Origin: Alphaproteobacteria bacterium
GTDB taxonomy: Bacteria > Pseudomonadota > Alphaproteobacteria > SHVP01
Reading direction: 5' to 3'
Assembly: GCA_040216735.1 (NCBI GenBank)
Contig: JAVJOO010000005.1
Location: 434,001 to 498,000, forward strand
DNA: 64,000 nt
The translations under genes were made by a program, and so were the position numbers. Below, piece after piece: positions 16,624 to 25,506 of this stretch; within the stretch, counting starts at the first letter, position 1; the number at the start of each line of letters is the position of its first letter. The notes beneath the pieces were generated by a model that worked only from the letters and a program-made list of their open reading frames with translations, made no database searches and was not told where the DNA came from.

Positions 16624-17721
16624 TTAGTGCGACAACATGTGGCTGTCTTCGGTTTTCCAATACGCGGTCACGGGATCGCCGAAGTCGACCGGCTGCTGGA
16701 AAAACTCTTCCTCGGACTCGTTGGCTACGACGTGCTCGTCTTGGCCTTCACGAACCATCGTTACCTTGACCCAACTGCCCTGGTACTCGATGCCATGGAC
16801 GGTGCCGGTGACGGCGTTGCTTTCCTTGCTCGTGTCGTGACCGCGAGTCATGTGAATGCGATCGCGGCGAATCGAAAAACCGACGTTGGCACCGGTCGTC
16901 AGTGTTCCCTTGGGGAGCACGAATTTCTTGCCGCTCGATTCGGTGACGTGGGCTTTGTCGCCGTCGAGGCCGGAGACCGACCCCCGGAAGACGTTCCAAC
17001 CACCCATGAACTCCGCGACATAAGCCGAAACGGGCGCATTGAAAATTTCGCGCGCGCTGCCAGCCTGGTCGATCCGGCCTTGATCCATAACGACGATGAC
17101 GTCCGCCAACGCCAGCGCCTCGGGCTGGGTATGGGTGACGTGGATGAAGGTGATGCCGATTTCTTTTTGCAGGCGCCGCAGTTCTTCGCGCATCTGGAGG
17201 CGCAGAAATTCGTCAAGCGCAGACAAGGGTTCGTCGAGCAGCAACACTTTGGGGTTAGTAATCAGCGAACGCGCCAACGCAACACGCTGTTGCTGGCCGC
17301 CCGACAACTGCGCGGGGACACGGTCCGCCAGATGCGTCATTTGCACGGTGTCAAGAACTTCCATCGCCTTTTTGCGACGCTCGCTCTTTTCGACGCCTTT
17401 GACCTTGAGGCTGAAGGACACGTTGTCGGCCACCGACAGATGCGGGAACAGGGCGTAGCTTTGAAACATCATCGATGTGCCGCGCTGGACCGGCGTCAGC
17501 CCTTCGACAGCCTGGCCGCCGATCATGACATTGCCGCCGGTCGGGTGTTCGTGGCCGGCGATCATGCGCAAGATGGTCGTCTTACCGCAGCCCGACGGAC
17601 CGATCACACAGCAATAGGCGCCATCGGGAATCGTCAGATTGATCCCATCGACCGCTCGCGTCCCGCCGAAGTGTTTGGCGAGATTCACCAGTTGAACTTC
17701 ACCTCTGCCCTGGCTGCTCAT
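16624..17721 (-). CDS. ABC transporter ATP-binding subunit (PotA type)
   Basis: This 365-residue ATPase has Walker A GPSGCGKTT, Q-loop MMFQSYALFPH, signature LSGGQQQR, Walker B VLLLDEP and H-loop HVTHTQPEA, followed by a TOBE-like C-terminal domain from about residue 240. It energises import of polyamine-like solutes. No permease is adjacent, and the permease pair at 7536-9332 lacks an ATPase, so the two probably assemble despite a 7 kb separation. The 273-bp region between this gene and the HisD-like gene must hold divergent promoters, but no convincing pair of hexamers was seen. Confidence 0.88.
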   Translation of the reverse strand: MSSQGRGEVQLVNLAKHFGGTRAVDGINLTIPDGAYCCVIGPSGCGKTTILRMIAGHEHPTGGNVMIGGQAVEGLTPVQRGTSMMFQSYALFPHLSVADNVSFSLKVKGVEKSERRKKAMEVLDTVQMTHLADRVPAQLSGGQQQRVALARSLITNPKVLLLDEPLSALDEFLRLQMREELRRLQKEIGITFIHVTHTQPEALALADVIVVMDQGRIDQAGSAREIFNAPVSAYVAEFMGGWNVFRGSVSGLDGDKAHVTESSGKKFVLPKGTLTTGANVGFSIRRDRIHMTRGHDTSKESNAVTGTVHGIEYQGSWVKVTMVREGQDEHVVANESEEEFFQQPVDFGDPVTAYWKTEDSHMLSH

Positions 17722-17994
17722 CGACGCACCCTTTTGCTAGTCGCCGCTGGGCGGCGAAGACTCATTGTTGTTGGCGCACAGGCATAGAGAAAGCCCTGCG
17801 CGGCGAGCGCGAAAACTAGGTTGCGTCCTGAACCAAGTCAACCCGCCTCGCCGCTCCGGTCGCCGCCAAATCCGGCGGCTCCGCCCCTTCCCCGGGGGCT
17901 GCCAAATCGCCCAAGCGTGTTTGACAAGGCGCGGGCGCGCGAAGAGAGTCCGGCGAAACACGACCTGAACGGCAACCCCCTGGACGGAGCATCC

Positions 17995-19281
17995 ATGATC
18001 CAAGAACTGAAGACCGGAAAAACCGAGGAAGAACGGGAAGAAGCGGATCAAAAAGTGCGGCAAACCGTCGAAGGGATCATTGCCGATGTGAAGGCACGCG
18101 GGGACACTGCGGTCCGCGATCTGTCGGAGAAGTTCGACAAATGGGCCCCCGATTCTTTCCGGCTAAGCCCCGAGCAGATCGCCGAGGTCGTCGCGTCGGT
18201 CTCACCCCGGACCATCGAAGATATCAAGTTCGCCCAGGTCCAGATCCGCAATTTCGCCCAAAAACAACGCGATTCGATGCATGACGTCGAGGTCGAAACC
18301 CTCCCCGGTATCGTTCTGGGGCACAAAAATCTGCCGATCGATTCGGTGGGGTGCTACGTCCCCGGCGGCCGCTACCCCATGGTGGCATCGGCCCATATGA
18401 GCGTGTTGACCGCGAAAGTTGCGGGGGTGCGTCGGGTCGTCGCCTGTACCCCGCCGATCAACGGCAAGTTGCCGGCCGAGACGATCGCCGCCATGCACTT
18501 CGCCGGCGCCGACGAAATTTACATCCTTGGCGGCGTACAGGCGATTGCCGGAATGGCCATCGGCACCGAGACCATCGCGCCCGTCGACATGCTGGTCGGC
18601 CCGGGCAACGCCTTCGTCGCCGAAGCCAAACGTCAGCTCTTCGGCAGGGTCGGGATCGACTTGCTGGCCGGACCGACCGAAACGCTGATCATCGCCGATG
18701 AAACTTCGGATGCGGAAATGTGCGCAACCGATCTGTTGGGCCAGGCTGAGCACGGGCCCAATTCGCCGGCCTATCTTCTGACGACGTCGCGGGCGTTGGC
18801 CGAAGCCGTGCCGGGCGAAATCGCGCGCCAGCTCGAAACGCTGGAAACCGCCGATGTCGCCAGCGTCGCGTGGGAGGAATACGGACGTATCATCCTGTGC
18901 GACACAGTCGACGAGATGGTTCAGGTTGCCGACGAGATCGCCTCGGAACATGTCCAAGTACTTACCGCCGATCCGCAATACTTCTTGGATAACATGAAGA
19001 ACTACGGCGCGTTGTTCCTCGGCAAAGAGACCAACGTGGCTTACGGCGACAAAGTGATCGGCACCAACCACACGCTGCCGACACGCAAAGCGGCCCGCTA
19101 TACCGGCGGTCTGTGGGTCGGAAAGTTCATCAAGACCGTCACCTACCAACGCTGCACAGAGGAAGCGAGCGCGATGATCGGCGAATACTGCTCGCGCCTG
19201 TGTGCCATTGAGAACTTCGCCGGTCACAAGGCGCAGGCCGACCTTCGCGTCGCCCGCTACGGCAAGCAAGCGGCGGAGTAA
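17995..19281 (+). CDS. HisD-family NAD-dependent dehydrogenase (possible sulfopropanediol 3-dehydrogenase)
   Basis: The protein of 428 residues has the whole histidinol dehydrogenase fold: [43 protein letters not shown] (zinc Gln/His), SEHVQV (catalytic Glu-His) and NHTLPT. Family enzymes oxidise an alcohol to a carboxylate in two NAD steps. The start ([10 protein letters not shown]) and CTPPINGK resemble, from memory, the HpsN branch that oxidises 2,3-dihydroxypropane-1-sulfonate, rather than biosynthetic HisD. No other histidine gene is present. The ATG at 17995 is preferred because GGAG precedes it and it gives the standard length. The protein ends in AAE. An SDR follows 52 bp downstream. 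Confidence 0.8.
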   Translation: MIQELKTGKTEEEREEADQKVRQTVEGIIADVKARGDTAVRDLSEKFDKWAPDSFRLSPEQIAEVVASVSPRTIEDIKFAQVQIRNFAQKQRDSMHDVEVETLPGIVLGHKNLPIDSVGCYVPGGRYPMVASAHMSVLTAKVAGVRRVVACTPPINGKLPAETIAAMHFAGADEIYILGGVQAIAGMAIGTETIAPVDMLVGPGNAFVAEAKRQLFGRVGIDLLAGPTETLIIADETSDAEMCATDLLGQAEHGPNSPAYLLTTSRALAEAVPGEIARQLETLETADVASVAWEEYGRIILCDTVDEMVQVADEIASEHVQVLTADPQYFLDNMKNYGALFLGKETNVAYGDKVIGTNHTLPTRKAARYTGGLWVGKFIKTVTYQRCTEEASAMIGEYCSRLCAIENFAGHKAQADLRVARYGKQAAE

Positions 19282-19333
19282 TGCACCGCTTGTTACCCCA
19301 GGCAGGCGTGTCGTTCGTGGCGGCCGCAGTCAA

Positions 19334-20086
19334 ATGACGCCCCCGCTCGACGGGAAGGTTGCCCTCGTTACCGGCGGAAGCCGCGGTATCGGTGCTGCCA
19401 CGGCGCATGCGCTTGCAGCGGCCGGTGCGCGGCTCATCGTTACCCACCGCGACAGTGCCGATGCCGCCGCCAAGGTCGCGACCGCATTACCGGGCAGCGG
19501 CCACCGCGCGATCCAAGCATCGGTCACCGATAGCGCATCGCTCACGGCGCTGGCGGCAGATATCGGCGGCGGCGAGGGTCGCTTGGACATATTGGTGAAC
19601 AACGCCGGTTGGTCGCGCGTCATCGCCCACGGCGATCTGGCTGGCCTCGACGACGAGACTTTCGATCACATTATGAAAACGAACGTGCGCGGGGCGTTTG
19701 CCTGCGTGCGCGCGCTCGCTGGTTTGCTGTCCGAGGGCGACGGCGGGGTTGTCGTGAATCTCTCGTCGGTCGCGGCGCATATCCACTTTGGCTCGAACAT
19801 TGCCTATTGCGCCTCCAAGGCCGCGATCGAATCGATGACCATGACCCTGGCGCGGGCGCTTGCGCCCAAGGTGCGCGTTGTCGCTGTCGCCCCCGGGGTC
19901 GTCGACACCGACTTTACGCGGGCCTGGGATCCCGCGGTTAGAGCAGCCCAGATCGCAGCGACGCCCTTGGGCCGTTTTGCAACGCCCGAAGAAGTCGGCG
20001 CGGCGATCCTTGCCGCCGTCATCCACTTCCCCCATACGACCGGCGCCGTCTTCCCGATTGACGGCGGGCGGCCGCTCGGGACTTAG
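19334..20086 (+). CDS. Short-chain dehydrogenase/reductase
   Basis: The 250-residue classical SDR has the NAD(P)-binding TGGSRGIG near residue 15, NNAG, the catalytic Ser in LSSVAAH and YCASK with the Tyr-x-x-x-Lys pair, and a PGVVDTDF loop. It oxidises or reduces a hydroxyl group of a small substrate. It follows the HisD-family gene and may act in the same pathway. The ATG at 19334 gives the normal SDR N-terminus; upstream in-frame codons would add an unconserved tail overlapping the preceding gene. Confidence 0.85.
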   Translation: MTPPLDGKVALVTGGSRGIGAATAHALAAAGARLIVTHRDSADAAAKVATALPGSGHRAIQASVTDSASLTALAADIGGGEGRLDILVNNAGWSRVIAHGDLAGLDDETFDHIMKTNVRGAFACVRALAGLLSEGDGGVVVNLSSVAAHIHFGSNIAYCASKAAIESMTMTLARALAPKVRVVAVAPGVVDTDFTRAWDPAVRAAQIAATPLGRFATPEEVGAAILAAVIHFPHTTGAVFPIDGGRPLGT

Positions 20087-20220
20087 GCGCGGGCCGACAA
20101 CACCTCCACCGGTTAGCGGGACCACGCTCCGAGCGGTCCAGCGCGGCGGTCGTCGAACGCTAGGATTTTGGCTGATACCCGTGGTATGGACCTCACTTCC
20201 ACCAAGTCGGAGAAAGGCCA

Positions 20221-20991
20221 ATGACCCGCGATCATGCGGCCATCAATCGAGCAGTTTGGGACGCCGATGCGCCAAATTGGGTTGCCATCGGCGAGCGACT
20301 TTGGAACAGCGAAACGCCGGTGTGGGGAAATTGGGGAATACCTGAGCACTCCCTAAACCTGCTTCCCGCGGATATGAGCGGCAAAGACGCGATCGAGTTG
20401 GGATGCGGGACCGGCTATGTTTCCGGTTGGATGGTTCGGCGCGGCGCGCAGGTCACGGGCATTGACGTCTCGTCCAACCAGCTGGCCACGGCACGTCGGT
20501 TGGCGAAGAAACACGGCGCGGATATCACGTTCATTGAGGCAAACGCCGAGATAACTGGCTTGGCCGATTCTTCCTTCGACTTCGCGATCTCCGAATACGG
20601 TGCAGCCATATGGTGTCGTCCCGAGACATGGCTGGGAGAGGCCTGGCGCTTATTGCGCCCCGGTGGGCAGTTGGTGTTTCTCGGGAATCATCCCCTGGTG
20701 CTGATCTGCTCGCCGACCAGCGGCGCGCCCACCGAAACAACGCTGCACCGGCCCTATCGCAACATGTGGGGCGCAGACTGGACCACGGTCGAATTCGACC
20801 CCACTGGCGTGTGCTTCAATTTGACCATCTCCGCTTGGATGGCCCTATTCGCCGAGATCGGGTTTGTCGTCCGGAACTATCAGGAAGTCTTTGCGCCCGA
20901 ATCCGAAACCGAAACGCGTGCGTGCGTTCCCGCCGAATGGGCCAAAAAGTACCCGGTCGAACAGGTCTGGCACCTCGATAAACCCAAATGA
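20221..20991 (+). CDS. Class I SAM-dependent methyltransferase
   Basis: The 256-residue protein has motif I ELGCGTGYVSGW, the acidic end of beta-2 in VTGIDVSS, motif IV-like SFDFAISEYGAAIW and motif LLRPGGQLVFLGNHP. The methyl acceptor is not evident. GGAGAAAGG precedes the start. It is encoded as a stand-alone gene converging with the dehydrogenase at 21012. Confidence 0.82.
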   Translation: MTRDHAAINRAVWDADAPNWVAIGERLWNSETPVWGNWGIPEHSLNLLPADMSGKDAIELGCGTGYVSGWMVRRGAQVTGIDVSSNQLATARRLAKKHGADITFIEANAEITGLADSSFDFAISEYGAAIWCRPETWLGEAWRLLRPGGQLVFLGNHPLVLICSPTSGAPTETTLHRPYRNMWGADWTTVEFDPTGVCFNLTISAWMALFAEIGFVVRNYQEVFAPESETETRACVPAEWAKKYPVEQVWHLDKPK

Positions 20992-21011
20992 CGAAGTGAC
21001 GGCTTTTGCGG

Positions 21012-21953
21012 TTAGTCCCCCAACCGCGCCGCCGCATCCTTTTTGTGTTTGGCCAACGCCATCAGGCGCCGGTCGCGCCATTGCTGGCGCTCGACATGTT
21101 TGTCCATCGGCAGGGTGGCGCGGCGATCCTTGGCCGCTTGGCCGAATAGTTTGTCGTCCCACGGCCTAGCCTCCGCTTCCTTGGCGACCTGGTGGTAGAT
21201 CGGACCGTAGCGCGTCGAGTAATCGGGGACGCCGCCCGGCGCATTGAGGTCGATCGTCTCCATCGGTCCCATGAACGACCAACGCAGACCGAGCCCGTAC
21301 TTTACGGTCTTATCGAGATCTTCGGTGGTGACGTAACCGTCGGCGATCAATCGCATTGCTTCGTTAAGTAACGCGCCCTGGAGCCGGTTAAGAATGAAAC
21401 CGTCGATTTCTCGCTGGACGGTGATTGGTTGCTGGCCGACCGCCGCCATGAGCTGGCGCACCTTCTCCACCGCGCCCGGATCGGTCCACGGTGCCGGCGC
21501 CAGTTCGACCAGCGGCACGACGCTCGGTGGATTGACGGGATGGGCGACGAGGCACCGCGCGCGACCCTTGAGATGTTCACTGAATTGCGAGGCGCGAATG
21601 CCGGACGTCGAGCTGCCAAAGATGGTCTCGGGCGGTGCCGCCGCGTCCATCGCGCCAAAGAGAGCGCGTTTGATGTCGAGGGTTTCCGGCGCGTTCTCCT
21701 GCGCGTAGGCCGCTCCCGCCAGCGCCGCGCCGAGGTTGGTTGTGGCGGTGATGCGGCCAACGATGGCTTGGGCGTCTTCGTCAACTAGCCCCTCGCGGTG
21801 CAGGTCGTTGGCCGCCCCGGCGATCAGCACCAGCGCGTTCTCCAATGCGTTGGCGTCGGTGTCGTAGAGTGCAACCGACCGCCCGGCCCGGGCAAAAACG
21901 ATTGCCCAGGACCGCCCGACCATGCCGGCGCCGATAACAGCGATCTTTTCCAT
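21012..21953 (-). CDS. 3-hydroxyacyl-CoA dehydrogenase-family oxidoreductase (lambda-crystallin/carnitine dehydrogenase-like)
   Basis: The 313-residue protein has the Rossmann start IAVIGAGMVGRSWAIVFARAG and the catalytic segment LVAHPVNPPSVVPLVEL with the family histidine. The size and the NPPSVVPLVEL stretch fit the L-gulonate 3-dehydrogenase/L-carnitine dehydrogenase branch rather than fatty-acid oxidation enzymes. It oxidises a 3-hydroxy acid with NAD. The start at 21953 is chosen because the upstream in-frame stretch is unlike the family. The gene is divergent from the FMN reductase gene. Confidence 0.85.
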   Translation of the reverse strand: MEKIAVIGAGMVGRSWAIVFARAGRSVALYDTDANALENALVLIAGAANDLHREGLVDEDAQAIVGRITATTNLGAALAGAAYAQENAPETLDIKRALFGAMDAAAPPETIFGSSTSGIRASQFSEHLKGRARCLVAHPVNPPSVVPLVELAPAPWTDPGAVEKVRQLMAAVGQQPITVQREIDGFILNRLQGALLNEAMRLIADGYVTTEDLDKTVKYGLGLRWSFMGPMETIDLNAPGGVPDYSTRYGPIYHQVAKEAEARPWDDKLFGQAAKDRRATLPMDKHVERQQWRDRRLMALAKHKKDAAARLGD

Positions 21954-21998
21954 GCTTTCCCCTCGAAGCGGCGTTACCGCGAATATGTAATCTCGACA

Positions 21999-22011
21999 GT
22001 TAGTATCTAAC
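21999..22011. promoter_or_regulatory. Short palindrome between divergent genes
   Basis: GTTAG-TAT-CTAAC is a 5-bp inverted repeat with a 3-nt centre in the 83-bp gap between the divergent dehydrogenase and FMN reductase genes. It sits in the only AT-rich stretch of this gap. Operator function is a guess. Confidence 0.3.
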
Positions 22012-22036
22012 ATACCGAAACGAGAGAGGAGTGCCG

Positions 22037-22615
22037 ATGACCTACGCGATCGCCGTTCTTTATGGTTCGGTCCGCCAAGACCGTCAGGGAATCCGCGCCG
22101 CGCGTTTTGTCGTGCGGCAGATCCAGTCGCGCGGGCATACACCGACTTTGATCGATGCCCTGGATGTTGGGCTGCCGCTCCTCGACCGAATGTACAAGGA
22201 ATACGACGCAGGCCATGCGCCCGCGAACCTCGAATCCATGGCGCGCGTTCTAAGGGCATCGGACGGCTTTATCGTTGTAAGCGGCGAGTACAATCACGGC
22301 ATTCCGCCCGCGCTCAAGAACATGCTGGATCATTTTCTTGAGGAATGGTTTTGGCGGCCCTCGGCAATCGTCGCCTACTCGCAGGGGCGATACGGGGGCG
22401 TCCGCGCGGCCATGCAACTCCGTATGACTTTGGCGGAACTTGGCATGCCCTCAATCTCATCCCTGCTGGCGGTGCCGCGGGTCCACAAAGCGTTCGACGA
22501 GGACGGCTCGGCGACCGACGATGCCTGGATGCGCCGCGCCGGGAAGTTCCTCGATGAATTCGAGTGGCACGTCGCCGCCCAAAAGGCGCAACGTGCGCTT
22601 GGAACGCCCTACTGA
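22037..22615 (+). CDS. NADPH-dependent FMN reductase-family flavoprotein
   Basis: The 192-residue flavodoxin-like protein has the N-terminal phosphate-binding segment IAVLYGSVRQDRQG and the family signature VVSGEYNHGIPPALKNMLD. It reduces FMN or quinone-type substrates with NAD(P)H and could supply reduced flavin to a monooxygenase such as the one at 43055. A GTG six bases upstream is in frame, but the ATG at 22037 has GAGAGGAG at a better spacing. The next gene starts 11 bp downstream. Confidence 0.85.
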   Translation: MTYAIAVLYGSVRQDRQGIRAARFVVRQIQSRGHTPTLIDALDVGLPLLDRMYKEYDAGHAPANLESMARVLRASDGFIVVSGEYNHGIPPALKNMLDHFLEEWFWRPSAIVAYSQGRYGGVRAAMQLRMTLAELGMPSISSLLAVPRVHKAFDEDGSATDDAWMRRAGKFLDEFEWHVAAQKAQRALGTPY

Positions 22616-22626
22616 GGAGACCGTCG

Positions 22627-23367
22627 ATGCCCGACAGAATGGGATACAGAGCGAAATGGGGCCTGATCGTGCCCGAGCGCAATACCGTGTGCGAGAGCGA
22701 GATGCACGCCGCCGTGCCGGCGGGGATCTCGATCAACACGGCACGAATCCAGCGCGATCAAGCGCCGACCTGGTCGACCGACGCCGAATTCAGACAAATG
22801 GCGCAGGGCGTTCGATCGGGCGAACCGGGCGCGCTTGCCGCTTTGATGCCGGCCGAGCCCGACTACTACATTGTCGGCGACGGCGGCTTTACGATCGGGC
22901 GCGATCAACACGAAACGATCGCGGCGGGGTATGACGCGCTCACCGGCAAGGACGTTGCGACCTCGGCGCGGGCGTTCCTGAAGGCACTCGACACGATGGG
23001 CGTCCGGCGGCTTGCCGTACTGACCCCACGGCTGCCCGCCAGCGGCGTCGTGTCCGGCGGTTTGTGGGAGGAATGCGGGTATTCGGTTTCGGGCGCTCAC
23101 GGTCTGGACTGCGGGTCGGCCTTCGAGATCGTCAATACCAGCGAGGCCGATCTGCGATCAGCCCTCGCAACGCTTTGCGCAACGGACGCGGAGGTCGTAT
23201 TGGCGACCGGTAGCAACATTTTTCTGATGCGCTTGGCCGAAAGTGCCGAACGCGAGCTCGGCAAGCCCATCCTGCATATCAACACGGTGCTGCTGTGGTA
23301 TGCGCTGCGGCAGAACGGGTTTGCAGACCGCATCCCGGGGTGTGGTCGGTTGCTCCGCGAGTACTAG
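22627..23367 (+). CDS. Maleate isomerase/arylmalonate decarboxylase-family protein lacking the catalytic cysteines
   Basis: The 246-residue protein matches the maleate cis-trans isomerase branch of the Asp/Glu racemase superfamily: WGLIVPERNTVCESE near the N-terminus, NTARIQRD, and GKPILHINTVLLWYALRQNG near the end. In active relatives cysteines lie in the loops after PD-x-x-x-Y and in the S-C-T-N-like motif. Here those loops read YYIVGDGGFTIG and VVLATGSNIF, with no cysteine. A mechanism different from two-cysteine isomerisation is likely. GGAG lies before the ATG at 22627. Confidence 0.8.
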   Translation: MPDRMGYRAKWGLIVPERNTVCESEMHAAVPAGISINTARIQRDQAPTWSTDAEFRQMAQGVRSGEPGALAALMPAEPDYYIVGDGGFTIGRDQHETIAAGYDALTGKDVATSARAFLKALDTMGVRRLAVLTPRLPASGVVSGGLWEECGYSVSGAHGLDCGSAFEIVNTSEADLRSALATLCATDAEVVLATGSNIFLMRLAESAERELGKPILHINTVLLWYALRQNGFADRIPGCGRLLREY

Positions 23368-23453
23368 CGTAAAGCCGGTCAACATTGTGGCGCCGGGGTG
23401 ATAGCCTGCGGCACCAACCACCAAAAAGACCACCAAGCAGGACGGGATAACGC

Positions 23454-24866
23454 ATGAGCCAGCGGCGCACGCTCTTTCAAAAAATCTGGGCCGATCACGA
23501 GATCCGCGACTTCGGCGACGGCTATTCGCTATTGCATGTCGACCGCGACATCATGCACGACCTGCTCGGCGCACTGGTGTTCGAACCGCTCGACAAAGCC
23601 GGGCGCAAAATGCCCAACCCGGAACTCCACTTCGCGACGATGGACCACGGGGTCGACACCGACCCGGGGCGCGGCGACGAAACCAAGATCCCGGGCGGCA
23701 AGGCCGGCGTCCAAGGGTTGCGCCGCAAGTCCAAAGAATACGGTATCCACCTGTACGACATCGGCGACGTGCGTCAGGGCATCGTTCACGTCATTACGCC
23801 GGAACTCGGCATCGCGCTGCCCGGTAGCACTTTGATTTGCGGCGACTCCCACACCTCGACCATCGGCGGCCTGGGCGTTCTTGCGTGGGGCGTCGGGTTG
23901 ACCGAGATCGAGCACGTCCTGGCGACACAGACGATCGTGGCGCAAAAACCGAAGACCATGCGCATCACCTTCGAAGGGAATGTTGCGCCGGGCGTTAGCG
24001 CCAAGGACATGATTCTCTATACGATCGGCCAGTTGGGCGCGAAGGCCGGCAACGGCTACGTCGTCGAATACGCCGGCGCGGCGATCCGGGCGCTACCGGT
24101 AGAGGCCCGCTTGACGGTGGCGAACATGTCGATCGAGATGGCCGCGCGCTACGGCATGATCGCCGCCGACGACACGACGTTCGACTACTTGCACGGACGC
24201 CCGTTTGCGCCAAAGGATGCGGTATGGGACCAGGCGGTCAAGTATTGGCGCACCCTGCCAACCGACGACGGTGCGACGTTTGACCGCGAGGAAACCATCG
24301 ACGCGACCAAGATCGGTCCGATGATCACCTGGGGAACGAGCCCGCAGGATGTCATCGGCATCGACGGCACCGTGCCCGACCCGGCGCATGCGGGAAGCGC
24401 CGACAAGAAAGCCTATTTGGAACGCGCCCTCGCCTATACAGGCCTGACGCCGGGCAAGCCGATCGCGGACACCCCGATCGACGTTGCGTTCATCGGCTCG
24501 TGCACCAACGCACGGCTGTCCGACCTACGCGCGGCGGCGCAAATTCTGAAAGGCCGGAAGGTCGCCGACGGCGTACAAGCGTGGTGCGTCCCGGGGTCGG
24601 GCTTGGTCAAGCGCGACGCCGAGGCCGAGGGATTGGACACGATCTTCAAATCGGCAGGTTTCGAATGGCGCGAGCCGGGCTGCTCGATGTGCGTCTCGTT
24701 GGGCGGCGACAAATTCAAACCGGGGGGCCGGGCGATTTCGTCGACCAACCGCAACTTTGAAAACCGCCAGGGCGTCGGGGTGCGAACCCACCTCGCCAGC
24801 CCCGAAATGGTCGCGGCCGCCGCGGTCACCGGCAAGATCACCGATACCCGCAAACTGGCGAGATAA
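23454..24866 (+). CDS. LeuC-like [4Fe-4S] hydro-lyase large subunit
   Basis: The 470-residue aconitase-superfamily subunit has the substrate loop MDHGVDTD, CGDSHTSTIGGLG with the first cluster cysteine, GSCTNARLSDLRAA with the second, and EPGCSMC with the third. With the small subunit encoded 2 bp downstream it would interconvert 2- and 3-hydroxy dicarboxylates through dehydration. Classical LeuC has CGDSHTATHGAFG; the changed loop, and the lack of leuB or leuA nearby, make another dicarboxylate (maleate, citraconate or methylmalate type) plausible. Confidence 0.85.
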   Translation: MSQRRTLFQKIWADHEIRDFGDGYSLLHVDRDIMHDLLGALVFEPLDKAGRKMPNPELHFATMDHGVDTDPGRGDETKIPGGKAGVQGLRRKSKEYGIHLYDIGDVRQGIVHVITPELGIALPGSTLICGDSHTSTIGGLGVLAWGVGLTEIEHVLATQTIVAQKPKTMRITFEGNVAPGVSAKDMILYTIGQLGAKAGNGYVVEYAGAAIRALPVEARLTVANMSIEMAARYGMIAADDTTFDYLHGRPFAPKDAVWDQAVKYWRTLPTDDGATFDREETIDATKIGPMITWGTSPQDVIGIDGTVPDPAHAGSADKKAYLERALAYTGLTPGKPIADTPIDVAFIGSCTNARLSDLRAAAQILKGRKVADGVQAWCVPGSGLVKRDAEAEGLDTIFKSAGFEWREPGCSMCVSLGGDKFKPGGRAISSTNRNFENRQGVGVRTHLASPEMVAAAAVTGKITDTRKLAR

Positions 24867-24868
24867 TC

Positions 24869-25495
24869 ATGAGCGACAAATTCACCACCCTCAAAGGCAC
24901 CGCCGCACCGCTGATGCGGGCCAACATCGATACCGACGCGATCCTGCCGAGCCGGTTCCTGACCCGCATCAACGAAACCGGCAAGGATGGATTCGGCGGA
25001 TTTTTGTTCGGCGATTGGCGTTTCGAGAAAGACGAGAAGACGCCCAAACCCGACTTCGTGCTCAACCAAGCCAACTACAAAGACGCCAAGATCATGTTGG
25101 CGCGCGACAACTTCGGCTGTGGCTCGTCGCGGGAACACGCCGTTTGGGCGCTGAAGGGCTATGGCATCCGCTGCGTCGTTGCCCCATCGTTCGGCGAGAT
25201 TTTCTTCAATAATTGCTTCAAGAACATGGTCCTGCCGGTGGCCCTCGACGAAGACGCTGTTGAAGCGATCGCGGCGCAGGTCGAGGCCGGACAACGGACC
25301 GTGTCGGTCGATTTGGAGACACAGACGGTGACGGCCCCCGACGGCACGGCCTACCATTTCGATATCGATGCCGCGCGTAAGGATGCGTTGCTCAAAGGGC
25401 TCGACGCAATCGGCGTGACCTTGCAGGGATGGGATCAGATTAAGGCTTGGCAGGACGCCGACCGCGTCAAGCGGCCCTGGAACTACCTGGACTGA
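24869..25495 (+). CDS. LeuD-like hydro-lyase small subunit
   Basis: The 208-residue swivelling domain pairs with the large subunit above. It shows NIDTDAILPSRFLTRI near residue 20, FGCGSSREHAVWALKGYG with the catalytic serine/arginine loop, and FFNNCFKNMVLPV. Length and motifs are typical of LeuD. The start codon follows the large-subunit stop by two bases, so translation is coupled. Confidence 0.87.
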   Translation: MSDKFTTLKGTAAPLMRANIDTDAILPSRFLTRINETGKDGFGGFLFGDWRFEKDEKTPKPDFVLNQANYKDAKIMLARDNFGCGSSREHAVWALKGYGIRCVVAPSFGEIFFNNCFKNMVLPVALDEDAVEAIAAQVEAGQRTVSVDLETQTVTAPDGTAYHFDIDAARKDALLKGLDAIGVTLQGWDQIKAWQDADRVKRPWNYLD

Positions 25496-25506
25496 GCGGC
25501 ACCGAG

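Noticed and set aside
16426-17787. A 453-codon plus-strand frame opposite the PotA-type ATPase
   Set aside because: The minus strand encodes an unmistakable ABC ATPase with all motifs; the plus frame shows none.
17931-17960. A perfect TTGACA at 17931 as promoter for the HisD-like gene
   Set aside because: The 16-19 bp downstream are GC-rich with no -10-like hexamer, so the match is likely chance.
23454-25495. Canonical leuCD naming
   Set aside because: Fold assignment is firm, but altered loops and absent leu neighbours make the leucine role unsafe, so no gene symbols were given.
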